In this document: positions 8,411-16,330 of the stretch, in pieces
Layout of the letters: each line of letters starts with the position of its first letter
Numbering within the stretch: the first letter of the stretch is position 1
Assembly: GCF_014647975.1 (NCBI RefSeq)
Contig: NZ_BMQF01000003.1
Span: 558,001-622,000 of the forward strand
DNA length: 64,000 nt
DNA from: Streptomyces fumigatiscleroticus
GTDB lineage: Bacteria > Actinomycetota > Actinomycetes > Streptomycetales > Streptomycetaceae
Direction: 5' to 3'
The notes under the pieces: generated by a model
What the model saw: only the letters and a program-made list of their open reading frames with translations
What the model was told of the DNA's origin: nothing
Database searches by the model: none
Program-made: the position numbers and the translations under genes

Positions 8411-8495
8411 CAGGGGCTGGCTGTGTCCGGCACAGGAATGTCGACCATACTGCTCCGCTGTGGAGCAGCGCATAGGTTCGAGCAGCCAGCCCCTG
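8411..8495. promoter_or_regulatory. Nested inverted repeats around the start of the 8460 gene
   Basis: Three nested or adjacent inverted repeats occur in 85 nt. The outer perfect 13-bp pair is CAGGGGCTGGCTG at 8411-8423 and CAGCCAGCCCCTG at 8483-8495. CTGTG-TCCGG-CACAG lies at 8421-8435. The hairpin CTGCTCC (8450-8456) / GGAGCAG (8462-8468) has the GTG start codon (8460) at its loop. A CATACT -10-like box at 8446-8451 would put transcription start at the GTG (leaderless). Function is inferred only. Confidence 0.5.
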
Positions 8496-9050
8496 GAGGG
8501 CGCCGGGTTCGACCCGGCCTTCATTCCCGGGCTCACCTCGCCCGCGTCCTCGAAACCGGAGGACGCCGAGCCGCGGGACGGCAAGGCGACCGAGGAGCCC
8601 CGGGCGGAGGAGGAGACCGCCGCCCCCGGCGGGACCACCGCCCCCGGTGAGGCCGACGCGGCGGACGACGCGGAGGAGGCGGAGGAGGCGGTCGACGGGC
8701 CCGTCTTCGAGGCGGCCGACCGCCGCGCCCGGGTCGTCGCCGACCACAAGGGCGTACGGCTCTCCCTCGACGACCAGAGTTGTGAGTTCCGCTGGGACGA
8801 GATCGGGGCGATCGAGACGGAGACCGCCCGCTTCGGCAAGCGGTTCACCCTCACGGTGCACACGCCGGACCGCCGTTGGTACCCGATCGAGGTCGAGGCG
8901 GCGGCCAGGAGCCGGTTCAAGGAGTGGGAGGAGCAGCTGGACGCCGTCCTGGACGCCTACTTCGAGGACGGTGCCGAGGCCGGGGAAGCCGACGAGCCCG
9001 AGGCGACCGAGGCGGTCGAGAAGGACGACGAGGCCGGTCAGGACGACTGA
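8460..9050 (+). CDS. Acidic protein with C-terminal PH-like domain
   Basis: 196 aa. The N-terminal half (1-80) is disordered, acidic and Ala/Glu-rich. Residues about 85-165 form a compact domain (strands around VVADHKGVRL, FRWDEIGAIE, FTLTVHT, WYPIEVEA and a final RFKEWEEQLDAVLDAYF helix), followed by an acidic tail. The domain clearly resembles that of the 148-aa protein at 12504-12950, so the two are paralogues. I do not know a function; the fold suggests a pleckstrin-homology-like binding module. GTG 8460 appears leaderless or within a hairpin. The stop is overlapped by a terminator. Confidence 0.7.
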   Translation: MEQRIGSSSQPLEGAGFDPAFIPGLTSPASSKPEDAEPRDGKATEEPRAEEETAAPGGTTAPGEADAADDAEEAEEAVDGPVFEAADRRARVVADHKGVRLSLDDQSCEFRWDEIGAIETETARFGKRFTLTVHTPDRRWYPIEVEAAARSRFKEWEEQLDAVLDAYFEDGAEAGEADEPEATEAVEKDDEAGQDD

Positions 9051-9078
9051 GGAGGCCTCGCGGCACCGCGAGGCCTCC
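9051..9078 (+). terminator. Strong hairpin terminator
   Basis: GGAGGCCTCGCG - 4 nt - CGCGAGGCCTCC, perfect 12-bp stem beginning immediately after the TGA of the 8460 gene. Confidence 0.75.
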
Positions 9079-9124
9079 GCACGCCCTCTTGTCGCACCGG
9101 CGGCTTTGGGCTTTCTTGACCTGC

Positions 9125-10447
9125 ATGGCGGACACCACGGGAAACACCACGGACACCGCGGACACACACGCCGCGGAAACGGCCCCCCGCAAGTCCAGTT
9201 GGCGCTACATCGGCCCCGGCATCGTCGTCGCCGCGACCGGTGTGGGCGCCGGCGACCTGGTCGCCACGCTCATCGCGGGCAGCAACTTCGGCTACACCCT
9301 GCTGTGGGCCGCGATCGTCGGCTGCCTGGTGAAGATCTCCCTCGCCGAGGCGGCGGGCCGCTGGCACCTGGCCACCGGCCGCACCCTGTTCGACGGCTGG
9401 GCGAGCCTGGGCCGCTGGACCACGTACTTCTTCGTCGTCTACGCCGTGATCTGGGGCTTCGTCTACGGCGCCGCGGCGATGTCGTCCAGCGCGCTGCCGT
9501 TGCAGGCCCTGTTCCCGGACGTCATGGACCTCAAGTGGTGGGGCGTGGCCTGCGGCGTCGTCGGTCTGGTCTTCGTCTGGTTCAACAAGTACGCGGTCTT
9601 CGAGAAGGTCATGACGGTCCTGGTGGGCGTCATGTTCGTGGTGACCGTCTACCTGGCGGTCAGGGTCACCCCGAATCTGGGCGACGCCTTCGCGGGCCTC
9701 CTCCCGGTCCTGCCCGACGAGAAGGACTCCGTCCTCAACACCCTCGGCCTGATCGGCGGCGTCGGCGGCACCATCACGCTGGCCGCCTACGGCTACTGGG
9801 TCAACGCCAAGGGCTGGACCAGCACCCGGTGGATGGCGGTCATGCGGCTGGACAACCGGGTCGCCTACATCACGACCGGCATCTTCGTCGTCGCCATGCT
9901 CTTCGTCGGCGCGGAGCTGCTGCACTCGGCGAACGTCGCCATCGCCGGCGGCGACAAGGGCCTGGTCCAGCTCGGCGGCATCCTGGAGGACGAGTACGGC
10001 ACGGCGACGGCGAAGTTCTTCCTGATCGGCTTCTTCGCCACCTCCTTCACCTCGCTGATCGGCGTCTGGCACGGCGTGAGCCTGATGTTCGCGGACTTCG
10101 TGGCGCGCTACCGGGGGCGCGGCGAGGCGAAGGGCGAGGAGGTCGCCAGGGGCGCGCGCGAACGGTCCTGGCCGTTCCGCGCGTATCTGCTCTGGCTGAC
10201 CTTCCCGCCCGTCGTCCTGCTCTTCCAGGGCCAGCCCTTCCGCCTGGTCATCGTCTACGGCGTCCTGGGCGCGGCCTTCATGCCCTTCCTGGCCCTGACC
10301 CTGCTCTGGCTCCTCAACTCCGCCCGTACGCCCAGGAAGTGGCGCAACGGCACGCTCAGCAACGTCATGCTGGTCCTGGCGGGCCTGCTGTTCCTCATCC
10401 TGTGCGTGAAGCAGATCTGGGACCAGCCGTGGTCGGAGTTCCTCTAG
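9125..10447 (+). CDS. Nramp-related membrane transporter
   Basis: 440 aa with about 11 membrane helices in the LeuT-like Nramp arrangement. Helix 1 reads GVGAGDLVATL where canonical Nramp has the metal-binding DPGN motif, and the helix-6 region (TLAAYGYWVNAKGW) lacks the Met-Pro-His metal motif. It therefore belongs to a divergent branch, and substrate and ion coupling cannot be assumed. ATG 9125 has no clear ribosome-binding site within 12 nt; a TTGACC sequence lies just upstream, so transcript and start are uncertain. It is flanked by a terminator upstream and ends 10 nt before a convergent gene. Confidence 0.8.
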   Translation: MADTTGNTTDTADTHAAETAPRKSSWRYIGPGIVVAATGVGAGDLVATLIAGSNFGYTLLWAAIVGCLVKISLAEAAGRWHLATGRTLFDGWASLGRWTTYFFVVYAVIWGFVYGAAAMSSSALPLQALFPDVMDLKWWGVACGVVGLVFVWFNKYAVFEKVMTVLVGVMFVVTVYLAVRVTPNLGDAFAGLLPVLPDEKDSVLNTLGLIGGVGGTITLAAYGYWVNAKGWTSTRWMAVMRLDNRVAYITTGIFVVAMLFVGAELLHSANVAIAGGDKGLVQLGGILEDEYGTATAKFFLIGFFATSFTSLIGVWHGVSLMFADFVARYRGRGEAKGEEVARGARERSWPFRAYLLWLTFPPVVLLFQGQPFRLVIVYGVLGAAFMPFLALTLLWLLNSARTPRKWRNGTLSNVMLVLAGLLFLILCVKQIWDQPWSEFL

Positions 10448-10457
10448 CCGCCGGCCG

Positions 10458-11729
10458 TCACCGGACCAGTCCCGCCCACTGCTCACTGGTGGCGATCGTC
10501 CTGAGCTCGGCCATGGTGAGGGCGGGGGTGTCACGGGTCGGGGCGGTGATCTGCGAGCCGGAGTTGAAGGCGCTGACCACGACGCGCAGGCCGTCGGTGC
10601 GGAGCGTGTCGACGGTCCACATGACGAGCCCCAGGCCCTTGTTGTCACCCGCCCCCTTGCGCTCGGTCACCCTCGTGCCGTCGGGCAGCGTCTCGGAGCC
10701 GGACCCGAAGAGCTGGTCCGCGACGTCCGACATCCCGGGCTGCACATTGATCTGGACGAAGGACGCGCCCTTGCCGTCGTCGACGACGACATAGCCGTAC
10801 TCCGTCTCCTGGCCCCCGTCCCCGACCACGTCGACGTCGTCGGGGAGGAGGCCGGCCAGCAGCTTGTTGATCGCCTTGCCGTCGGCGGAGGGAGGTTCGG
10901 CGGTCGCGGTCGTGGTGGCCGCGGGCCGGTGAGGCCGCGGAATGGCGTCGATGGCGCTGCGCCACGCCTCGGCGGTGACGACCTTCCGCATCGCCGCCGG
11001 GTCGAGCGGCGGGTTCGGCCTGCTGACCGGGGCGTCCTTCTCCGCCGCCGCGTTCCACTCGTACAGCGCGACATGGTGGCCCTGCGGGGTGACGAGGTCG
11101 GCGCTCCACAGCTTGGTGTCCGCCCGCCGGTCGGGATACTCGTACGTCTTGAGGATCCTGAGCGAGGAGCCGTCGGCCAGGTGGTCCGCGGTGCAGTCGT
11201 CGTACGGGGCGTGGACCTCGTCGGGGCATGCGGCCAGCTCGCGGGCGTGCGTGCTCCCCGGCTCGACGCGGTCGAGGCCGAGGCTGATCTCGGCCGCTCC
11301 CTTCCCGTCGTCGTACACGAGCTTCGCGTACGGGCCGGGCTTCGCGCTGGTACCGCGGGAGGCCTCGCCGCTGAACGCGCCCGCGGGCAGCAGCGTCTTC
11401 AGCGTGCGCAGGAGCTCGTCGCCGGAGACGGGATCGGCCGGTTCGGCGGAGGCGGAGGCGGAGACGGACGGCGCGGGCGTCGGGCCGGCGCCCACGGACC
11501 CCCTGTCGCCTCCGTCCCAGGGCACCAGAAGGGCGCCGCCGACCCCGGCGAGCGCCACCCCGGCGACACCGCCCGCGACGGCGGCCCGGCGCCGCAGCAG
11601 CAGCCTGCGCCCGCGCGCCGCGCCACCGGCGGCCAGAGCGGTGCGGTCGGCGTCGAAGGAACCGCCGGCCTGGTGCAGCGCGGCACCGAGCCGGTCCTCG
11701 AAGGGGTCGTCGTGCGTGTCTACGGGCAT
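10458..11729 (-). CDS. Membrane-anchored protein partnered with ECF sigma factor
   Basis: 423 aa. A basic cytoplasmic N terminus (1-52) is followed by one transmembrane helix (about 53-75), an Ala/Pro/Ser-rich spacer and a long extracellular part with two similar segments. Each segment contains a YAKLVYDDGKGAAEISL-like or YGYVVVDDGKGASFVQI strand, so the outside domain is an internal duplication. It lies 89 nt downstream of the SigE-type sigma gene on the same strand. Position and topology suit a sensor or anti-sigma-like partner, although no classical anti-sigma zinc motif (HxxxCxxC) is present. The true biochemical role is unknown. Confidence 0.75.
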   Translation of the reverse strand: MPVDTHDDPFEDRLGAALHQAGGSFDADRTALAAGGAARGRRLLLRRRAAVAGGVAGVALAGVGGALLVPWDGGDRGSVGAGPTPAPSVSASASAEPADPVSGDELLRTLKTLLPAGAFSGEASRGTSAKPGPYAKLVYDDGKGAAEISLGLDRVEPGSTHARELAACPDEVHAPYDDCTADHLADGSSLRILKTYEYPDRRADTKLWSADLVTPQGHHVALYEWNAAAEKDAPVSRPNPPLDPAAMRKVVTAEAWRSAIDAIPRPHRPAATTTATAEPPSADGKAINKLLAGLLPDDVDVVGDGGQETEYGYVVVDDGKGASFVQINVQPGMSDVADQLFGSGSETLPDGTRVTERKGAGDNKGLGLVMWTVDTLRTDGLRVVVSAFNSGSQITAPTRDTPALTMAELRTIATSEQWAGLVR

Positions 11730-11818
11730 GGCGAACCACCGTTTCTCGCTGTCGGGGATGTCGGGATGCAGTGGAGGTCGGGGGGCGGGGTGGACGGCAG
11801 GGCTGACCGGGCGGCGAC

Positions 11819-12334
11819 TCACGGAGTGGCGTACTCGCCCAGGTCCTCGCCGAGCAGGGACCGCAGCCGGGCGAGGGCACGGACGCAGCGGGTGCGTACG
11901 GCGGCCGAGCTGACGTTCATCGCGTCGGCGGTCTCCTCGATGGAACGGTCCTCCCAGTAGCGCAGGACGACCACGGCCCGGTCCTTGGCGGACAGCCGGC
12001 CCAGCGCCTCCAGGAGGGTGAGCCGCAGCGGTGTGTCGATGTCGGCGCCGCGCGGGTCGGCCAGGTCGGGGAAGGTGTCGGTGGCCCGCTCCGAGCTGCT
12101 GCGCCGCCGCTGGTGGGCGAGGAAGGTCCGGGTCAGCACGGTCTGCGCGTACCCGGCGGGATTGTCGGCCCGCGACACCCGTCCCCACCGCGCGTACACC
12201 CGCCCGAGCGTCTCCTGCACGAGGTCCTCGGCGAGATGGGTGTCCCCGCCGGTCAGCAGGCAGGCGGACCGGTAGAGGTGCCCCGCGCGCGCCGCCGCGA
12301 ACTCCGGATAGCCGTCCGCGCGGACCTGTCTCAT
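11819..12334 (-). CDS. SigE-family ECF RNA polymerase sigma factor
   Basis: 171 aa, the usual size for an ECF sigma factor. Region 2 (about 10-75) includes HLAEDLVQETLGRVYARW for core and -10 binding. Region 4 (about 110-160) includes LSAKDRAVVVLRYWEDRSIEETA and an HTH at VSSAAVRTRCVRAL for the -35. ATG 12334 follows a GGGGGAAGAG run. It is probably cotranscribed with the membrane protein downstream. There is no zinc anti-sigma gene nearby, so control is presumably through the partner or at transcription. Confidence 0.9.
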   Translation of the reverse strand: MRQVRADGYPEFAAARAGHLYRSACLLTGGDTHLAEDLVQETLGRVYARWGRVSRADNPAGYAQTVLTRTFLAHQRRRSSSERATDTFPDLADPRGADIDTPLRLTLLEALGRLSAKDRAVVVLRYWEDRSIEETADAMNVSSAAVRTRCVRALARLRSLLGEDLGEYATP

Positions 12335-12503
12335 CTCTTCCCCCTGCTTCTGAGGCGTCTACGGCGTCGTGGCACCGGCGCCACGTGGCCTCACCTGAAC
12401 TGATGCGGTGGGCCCCGCGGAATGTTTCACGGAGGAGGAGAGATACGGTGCGTCGTGGATCACGGTGACGACACGGCGTTCGAGGGACGCGAGGGGGACG
12501 ACG

Positions 12504-12950
12504 ATGCAGCAGCCCGGACACGGCATACCGCAATCCCCGCCCCCGCCACCCGGATTCGGGCCCCCGCCGCCCCAGCCGTACGGCCCGTCCCAGCCGTACG
12601 GCCCGTCCCAGCCGTACGGCCCGCCCCAGCCGTACGCCCCGCCTCCGGCGCCCGCGGGACCGGCGCCCGCGGGACCGGACTTCCTGGCCGTGGACCGGCA
12701 CAACTCGATCGTCGTCGACGCCTCCGGCGTCTGTTTCGAGGACCGCGGCCGGACCGCCGAGTTCCCGTGGTCCTGCGTCCGCAGCGTCCACTACCGCCCG
12801 AACAGCACCGGCAAGGGGCTGGTCATGGGCGTCGTCCACGTCGACGGCCGGTTCTACGAGTGTGTGGTGGACGCCAAGCGCCGGGACCGGCTGCACGAGT
12901 GGTTCACGCAGCTGATCCCGGTGCTCCGGTACTACCGGCCGATGGGCTGA
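12504..12950 (+). CDS. Pro/Tyr/Gly-repeat protein with PH-like domain
   Basis: 148 aa. The N terminus (about 1-55) is proline-rich with near-perfect QPYGPS repeats; the DNA shows three adjacent 18-nt copies around 12570-12625. Residues 60-145 form a domain homologous to that in the 8460-9050 gene: FPWSCVRSVHY, GVVHVDGRFYECVVDA and a terminal RLHEWFTQLIPVLRYY helix. ATG 12504 follows GAGGGGG, favoured over an upstream ATG at 12408. It is divergent from the sigma gene. Function unknown; the pattern suggests a tethered binding module. Confidence 0.75.
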   Translation: MQQPGHGIPQSPPPPPGFGPPPPQPYGPSQPYGPSQPYGPPQPYAPPPAPAGPAPAGPDFLAVDRHNSIVVDASGVCFEDRGRTAEFPWSCVRSVHYRPNSTGKGLVMGVVHVDGRFYECVVDAKRRDRLHEWFTQLIPVLRYYRPMG

Positions 12951-12972
12951 GAGAAGAGCGGGCGGGCCACCG

Positions 12973-14694
12973 CTACGGCAGCGCGTGCACGTGCGGTCCC
13001 ACCGCGTTCGACCAGGCGTTGCCCGCGGTCGCGTCCCAGTTGGTCGACCACGTCATCGCGCCCCGCAGGTCCGGGTAGGTCTTCGACGGCTTGAAGGTGC
13101 CGCAGTTCGTGCCCTTCGCCAGGCAGTCCAGCGCGTCGTTCACCACGGTCGGCGAGACATAACCGCTGCCCGCGCCCCGTGTCGAGGCCGGCAGACCGAG
13201 GCCCACCTGCGACGGGGCGAGGCCGCCCTCCAACTGGATGCAGGCCAGGGCGGTGAGGAAGTCCACCGAGCCCTGCGAGTACACCTTGCCGTCGCAGCCC
13301 AGCATCGAGCCGCTGTTGTAGTACTGCATGTTGACGACCGTGAGAATGTCCTTCACGTTCAGCGCCGTCTGGAAGTAGGAGCCGGACGTCGACTGCATGT
13401 CGATCGTCTGCGGCGCCATGGTCAGGATCATCGACGGGCCCGCCTTCGCCGACAGCGCGCGCAGCGCCTGCGTCATGTACGTGGCGTTGAGGCCGTTCTC
13501 CAGGTCGATGTCGACGCCGTCGAAGCCGTACGTCTGCATCAGCGAATACACCGAGTTCGCGAAGTTGGCCGCCGACGTGGCGTCGTTGACCGACACGGTG
13601 CCCTTCTCGCCGCCGATCGAGATGATCACCTTCTTCCCGGCCGCCTGCTTGGCCTTGATGTCGGCCTTGAACTGGTCGGCCGTGTAGCCGTTCAGGCCCG
13701 CCGAGTCCAGGGTGAAGGAGACCGCGCCGGGCGTGGACGTGGCGTCCGCGAAGGCGACGGCGATGATGTCGTACTGGGACGGCACGTCGGAGATCCTCTG
13801 GACCGTGGCCCCGTTGTCGAAGTTCTGCCAGTACCCCGTCACCGCGTGCTTGGGCAGCGCGCCGCCGCCCCCGCCGCTCCCGGAGGAGGCCGTGGTCCCC
13901 GTCACGGACGACGACTTCGCCGACTCGCCCGCGGCGTTGGTGGCCGTGACCTGGAAGGTGTACGACGTCGACGCCGCCAGGCCGGTCACGGTGGCCGATG
14001 TGCCGGTCACCGCCGCGACCTTCGTACCGCTCCGGTAGACGTTGTAGCCGGTCGCTCCGGACACCGCGTTCCAGGCCAGGGAGACCGAGGAGGAGGTGGT
14101 GCCGGAGACGGTGAGGCCGGCCGGGGCGCCCGGGACCGTCGGCGCCGGGTCACCGCCGCCGCCCCCGTCCGGGCCGTACAGGGACACGTCGTCGGCGTAG
14201 TAGGCGGCCTGCCCGTACCAGCCGTGGGTGTAGACCGTCACCGAGGTGGTGGCCGAGCCCGTGGTGAAGCTGGTCGTCAGCTGTTTCCAGGAGGAGGAGT
14301 CCGGCGTCCAGGTCGAGACGTCGGTGGTGCCCGTGCCGGTGGCGCCCAGGTAGGCGTATCCGCCCTGCACCCACGCGCTGAGCGTGTACGTCGAGTTGGG
14401 CTTCACCGCCACCGTCTGGCTGCATCTGGCGTTGTCCTGCCCGCCGGGCGTCGCCTTCAGCGCGGCCGTGCCGCCGTGCACGGGGGAGGAGACGGCCGTG
14501 CCGCTGCTCGCCGAGCAGCTCCAGTCGGCAAGGCCGGACTCGAAGCCGGCGTTCTTCACGTTGTTGACGTCGGCCGCCGAGGCCGGGCCGGCGCCCGCGA
14601 CACAGGCGGCCAGGGCCGCCGCGGCGACGACCCCCGTCCATATCCGCGTCCGTGCGCTGCGTCTGGGCCCGGGGCTGGGTGCTGCGCGGTCCAC
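12973..14694 (-). CDS. Secreted chitinase: CBM - FnIII - GH18
   Basis: 573 aa. Signal peptide 1-41 (cleavage after GPASA). A jelly-roll carbohydrate-binding module (about 42-178) begins NAGFESGLADW. A Gly linker and one fibronectin III domain (about 186-272) precede the GH18 barrel (283-573). The catalytic DGVDIDLE motif spans 392-399, with Glu399 as acid/base. It hydrolyses beta-1,4-GlcNAc in chitin, probably as a processive or exo-type bacterial GH18. The promoter carries the Streptomyces chitinase direct repeats, so chitin/GlcNAc regulation is expected. From memory, S. coelicolor chitinase SCO5003 has a similar domain set. Confidence 0.95.
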   Translation of the reverse strand: MDRAAPSPGPRRSARTRIWTGVVAAAALAACVAGAGPASAADVNNVKNAGFESGLADWSCSASSGTAVSSPVHGGTAALKATPGGQDNARCSQTVAVKPNSTYTLSAWVQGGYAYLGATGTGTTDVSTWTPDSSSWKQLTTSFTTGSATTSVTVYTHGWYGQAAYYADDVSLYGPDGGGGGDPAPTVPGAPAGLTVSGTTSSSVSLAWNAVSGATGYNVYRSGTKVAAVTGTSATVTGLAASTSYTFQVTATNAAGESAKSSSVTGTTASSGSGGGGGALPKHAVTGYWQNFDNGATVQRISDVPSQYDIIAVAFADATSTPGAVSFTLDSAGLNGYTADQFKADIKAKQAAGKKVIISIGGEKGTVSVNDATSAANFANSVYSLMQTYGFDGVDIDLENGLNATYMTQALRALSAKAGPSMILTMAPQTIDMQSTSGSYFQTALNVKDILTVVNMQYYNSGSMLGCDGKVYSQGSVDFLTALACIQLEGGLAPSQVGLGLPASTRGAGSGYVSPTVVNDALDCLAKGTNCGTFKPSKTYPDLRGAMTWSTNWDATAGNAWSNAVGPHVHALP

Positions 14695-14766
14695 TGGGGC
14701 CTCCGGTGGGGAGAGGGGGAGAGGGGGAGGACGAGCGAGACGGTGGCCACCGTTGGACGTACAAGT

Positions 14767-14804
14767 TGGTCCAGACCAATTGCCCTGTCAAGAGGTCCAG
14801 ACCA
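14767..14804 (-). promoter_or_regulatory. Chitinase promoter with paired 12-bp repeats
   Basis: TGGTCCAGACCA at 14767-14778 and AGGTCCAGACCA at 14793-14804, 26 bp apart. On the minus strand TTGACA (14790-14785) lies between them. These match the direct repeats known in Streptomyces chitinase promoters and closely resemble DasR (dre) sites, TGGTCTAGACCA. Confidence 0.85.
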
Positions 14805-14863
14805 AATTGGTGCGCGGCAACCGTTCCCGGCCCGGCCCGCCTTGCTCCTCCTCCCGCCCCCTC

Positions 14864-15322
14864 TTACGCGCGGCCTGCCCGCCACGCCTCCAGCAGCATC
14901 CCCACCGCGCACCCCGCCAGCAGCACCCCCGTCGACATCCAGAACGACAGCGTCGACGGACCCGACCGGTCCCAGTGCAGCGACAGCGTCAGCAGCTGCG
15001 CGGCGGCCGGCACCGCGCAGGCCGCCGCCGCGTGCCGGACCGGCAGCTCGCGCCACGGCTCGGGATGGACCCGGGCCGCCGCCCAGGCGGCCAGCGCGAC
15101 GCAGAGCAGGTTCGGCAGGTGCACCAGCGCCAGCGCCGCGCCGAAGGAGCCGACGCCCTCCGGGCCGACCAGCGGCGCGTACACCAGCGTCATCTGCGTG
15201 TACTCGGTGACGACGAGGACGAGCACGCCGGCCGCCCAGGCCCGGACGAGGGAGAGCACCGGCGCCGGTGCCGTGCTCCCGTCACCGGGCCGCATCCCGG
15301 GGGTCGTGCCGTAGCGTGCCAT
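14864..15322 (-). CDS. Small integral membrane protein, unknown function
   Basis: 152 aa with four likely membrane helices (about 25-45, 55-80, 95-115 and 125-145) and short polar ends. I recognise no motifs. ATG 15322 overlaps the stop codon of the DUF3592-like gene, so it is translationally coupled to it and belongs to the minus-strand group 17890-14864. It ends 169 nt before the chitinase start, in the opposite sense to nothing, with no clear terminator. Confidence 0.65.
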   Translation of the reverse strand: MARYGTTPGMRPGDGSTAPAPVLSLVRAWAAGVLVLVVTEYTQMTLVYAPLVGPEGVGSFGAALALVHLPNLLCVALAAWAAARVHPEPWRELPVRHAAAACAVPAAAQLLTLSLHWDRSGPSTLSFWMSTGVLLAGCAVGMLLEAWRAGRA

Positions 15323-15753
15323 CAGGAGCCTCCGACGATCTCGTGGTGGAGCAGGGCCGCGAAGCCCAGTGCCGCCATGCCGCAGCCCGCGGCCAGGGCC
15401 AGGGACTGCAGGATCGGGGACCAGCTGCCCCGGCCCGCGACGGTCGCCGTCCCCGCGGGGTCACGGGGGTCGTAGGTGACGGTGACCGGGGTGCCCTTCG
15501 TCGTCGCCCGGCCGGCCGGCTCCTCGAACTCCACCCGGGCGCCGTCGGCCGTGTGGAAGGCGAAGAAGTGGCGCCTGGCGTCGGAGCGGCCGTACGGCTC
15601 GGTCTCCACCCGGACGCACTCCCCGCCCGTCCGCACCCCGCGCCGCAGCACCCGCGCGACGGTCACCAGCCGCCGCGCGTGCCTCCAGGACAGCGCGCCG
15701 AAGAGGGCCACGAGCGCCACCAGGACGACGGGGCCCGCACCGGGCACCTCCAC
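15322..15753 (-). CDS. DUF3592-like membrane protein
   Basis: 143 aa. Helix 1 lies at about 8-25; an extracytoplasmic beta domain of DUF3592 type follows, with the characteristic VTVTYDPRDP segment at about 90-100; a second helix lies near 115-137. The GTG start at 15753 is preceded by GGAGGTG and sits 2 nt after the stop of the upstream lipoprotein gene. DUF3592 proteins are common in actinomycetes and have no established role. The gene group reads downstream of the Flp-fused protein at 16331. Confidence 0.75.
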   Translation of the reverse strand: MEVPGAGPVVLVALVALFGALSWRHARRLVTVARVLRRGVRTGGECVRVETEPYGRSDARRHFFAFHTADGARVEFEEPAGRATTKGTPVTVTYDPRDPAGTATVAGRGSWSPILQSLALAAGCGMAALGFAALLHHEIVGGS

Positions 15754-15755
15754 GG

Positions 15756-16310
15756 CTAGTGCACCTCCACCGAGTCGACGATGCTCCTCAGGTCCGCGTC
15801 GGAGAGCTTGCCCCGCTGCGCGTCGACGCGGACGGCGAAGGCCGTGCCGGAGGAGTCCAGGCCGGTCAGGATCACGCCCTCGACGGGCGTGCCCTTGGGG
15901 GGACCGCCGTCCTCGCCGGTGGCCTCGAAGGTGAAGTCGATCCGCTTGGCCTCGTCGGTGCCGGCCAGCTCCACGTCCTTCTCGCCCTTGACGTCCGCAC
16001 CCATCTGGATGCCCGCCTCCGCGCCGATGGCGGCCTGCTCGGCCGAGCCGGCCTGTGTGAAGTCCAGCTGCACCGTGATGACCGACACCGTCCGGCCGCC
16101 CTCCGTGCGTACCGCGGCGGCCGCGTTGTACCGGCTCCGCTCGGCGGCGCTCTGCTCCCGGTAGCCCCGCGGGTACGCCACCGAGACGCCCTTCGTCCTC
16201 AGCGTCCCCCAGCCGTCGGGCACGGAGGCGGAGTCCGCGTCCGTCTCCCCGCAGCCCGCGAGCAGTGCGGTCAGCAGGCCGGCGGCCACGAACATGCGGC
16301 GGGTGTTCAT
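15756..16310 (-). CDS. Lipoprotein, unknown function
   Basis: 184 aa. Signal peptide with lipobox LLAGC (Cys at about 20), then a soluble domain resembling the LpqN/LpqT-type or DUF1795 fold: VPDGWGTLRTKGVSVAYPRGY near the N terminus and a final SIVDSVEVH strand. It would be anchored on the outer face of the membrane. ATG 16310 follows GAGGGGAG. It lies 20 nt downstream of the Flp-fused protein gene and is probably cotranscribed with it, so it may assist or respond to that exported protein. Confidence 0.75.
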   Translation of the reverse strand: MNTRRMFVAAGLLTALLAGCGETDADSASVPDGWGTLRTKGVSVAYPRGYREQSAAERSRYNAAAAVRTEGGRTVSVITVQLDFTQAGSAEQAAIGAEAGIQMGADVKGEKDVELAGTDEAKRIDFTFEATGEDGGPPKGTPVEGVILTGLDSSGTAFAVRVDAQRGKLSDADLRSIVDSVEVH

Positions 16311-16330
16311 CAGTGAAGGCTCCCCTCTCG

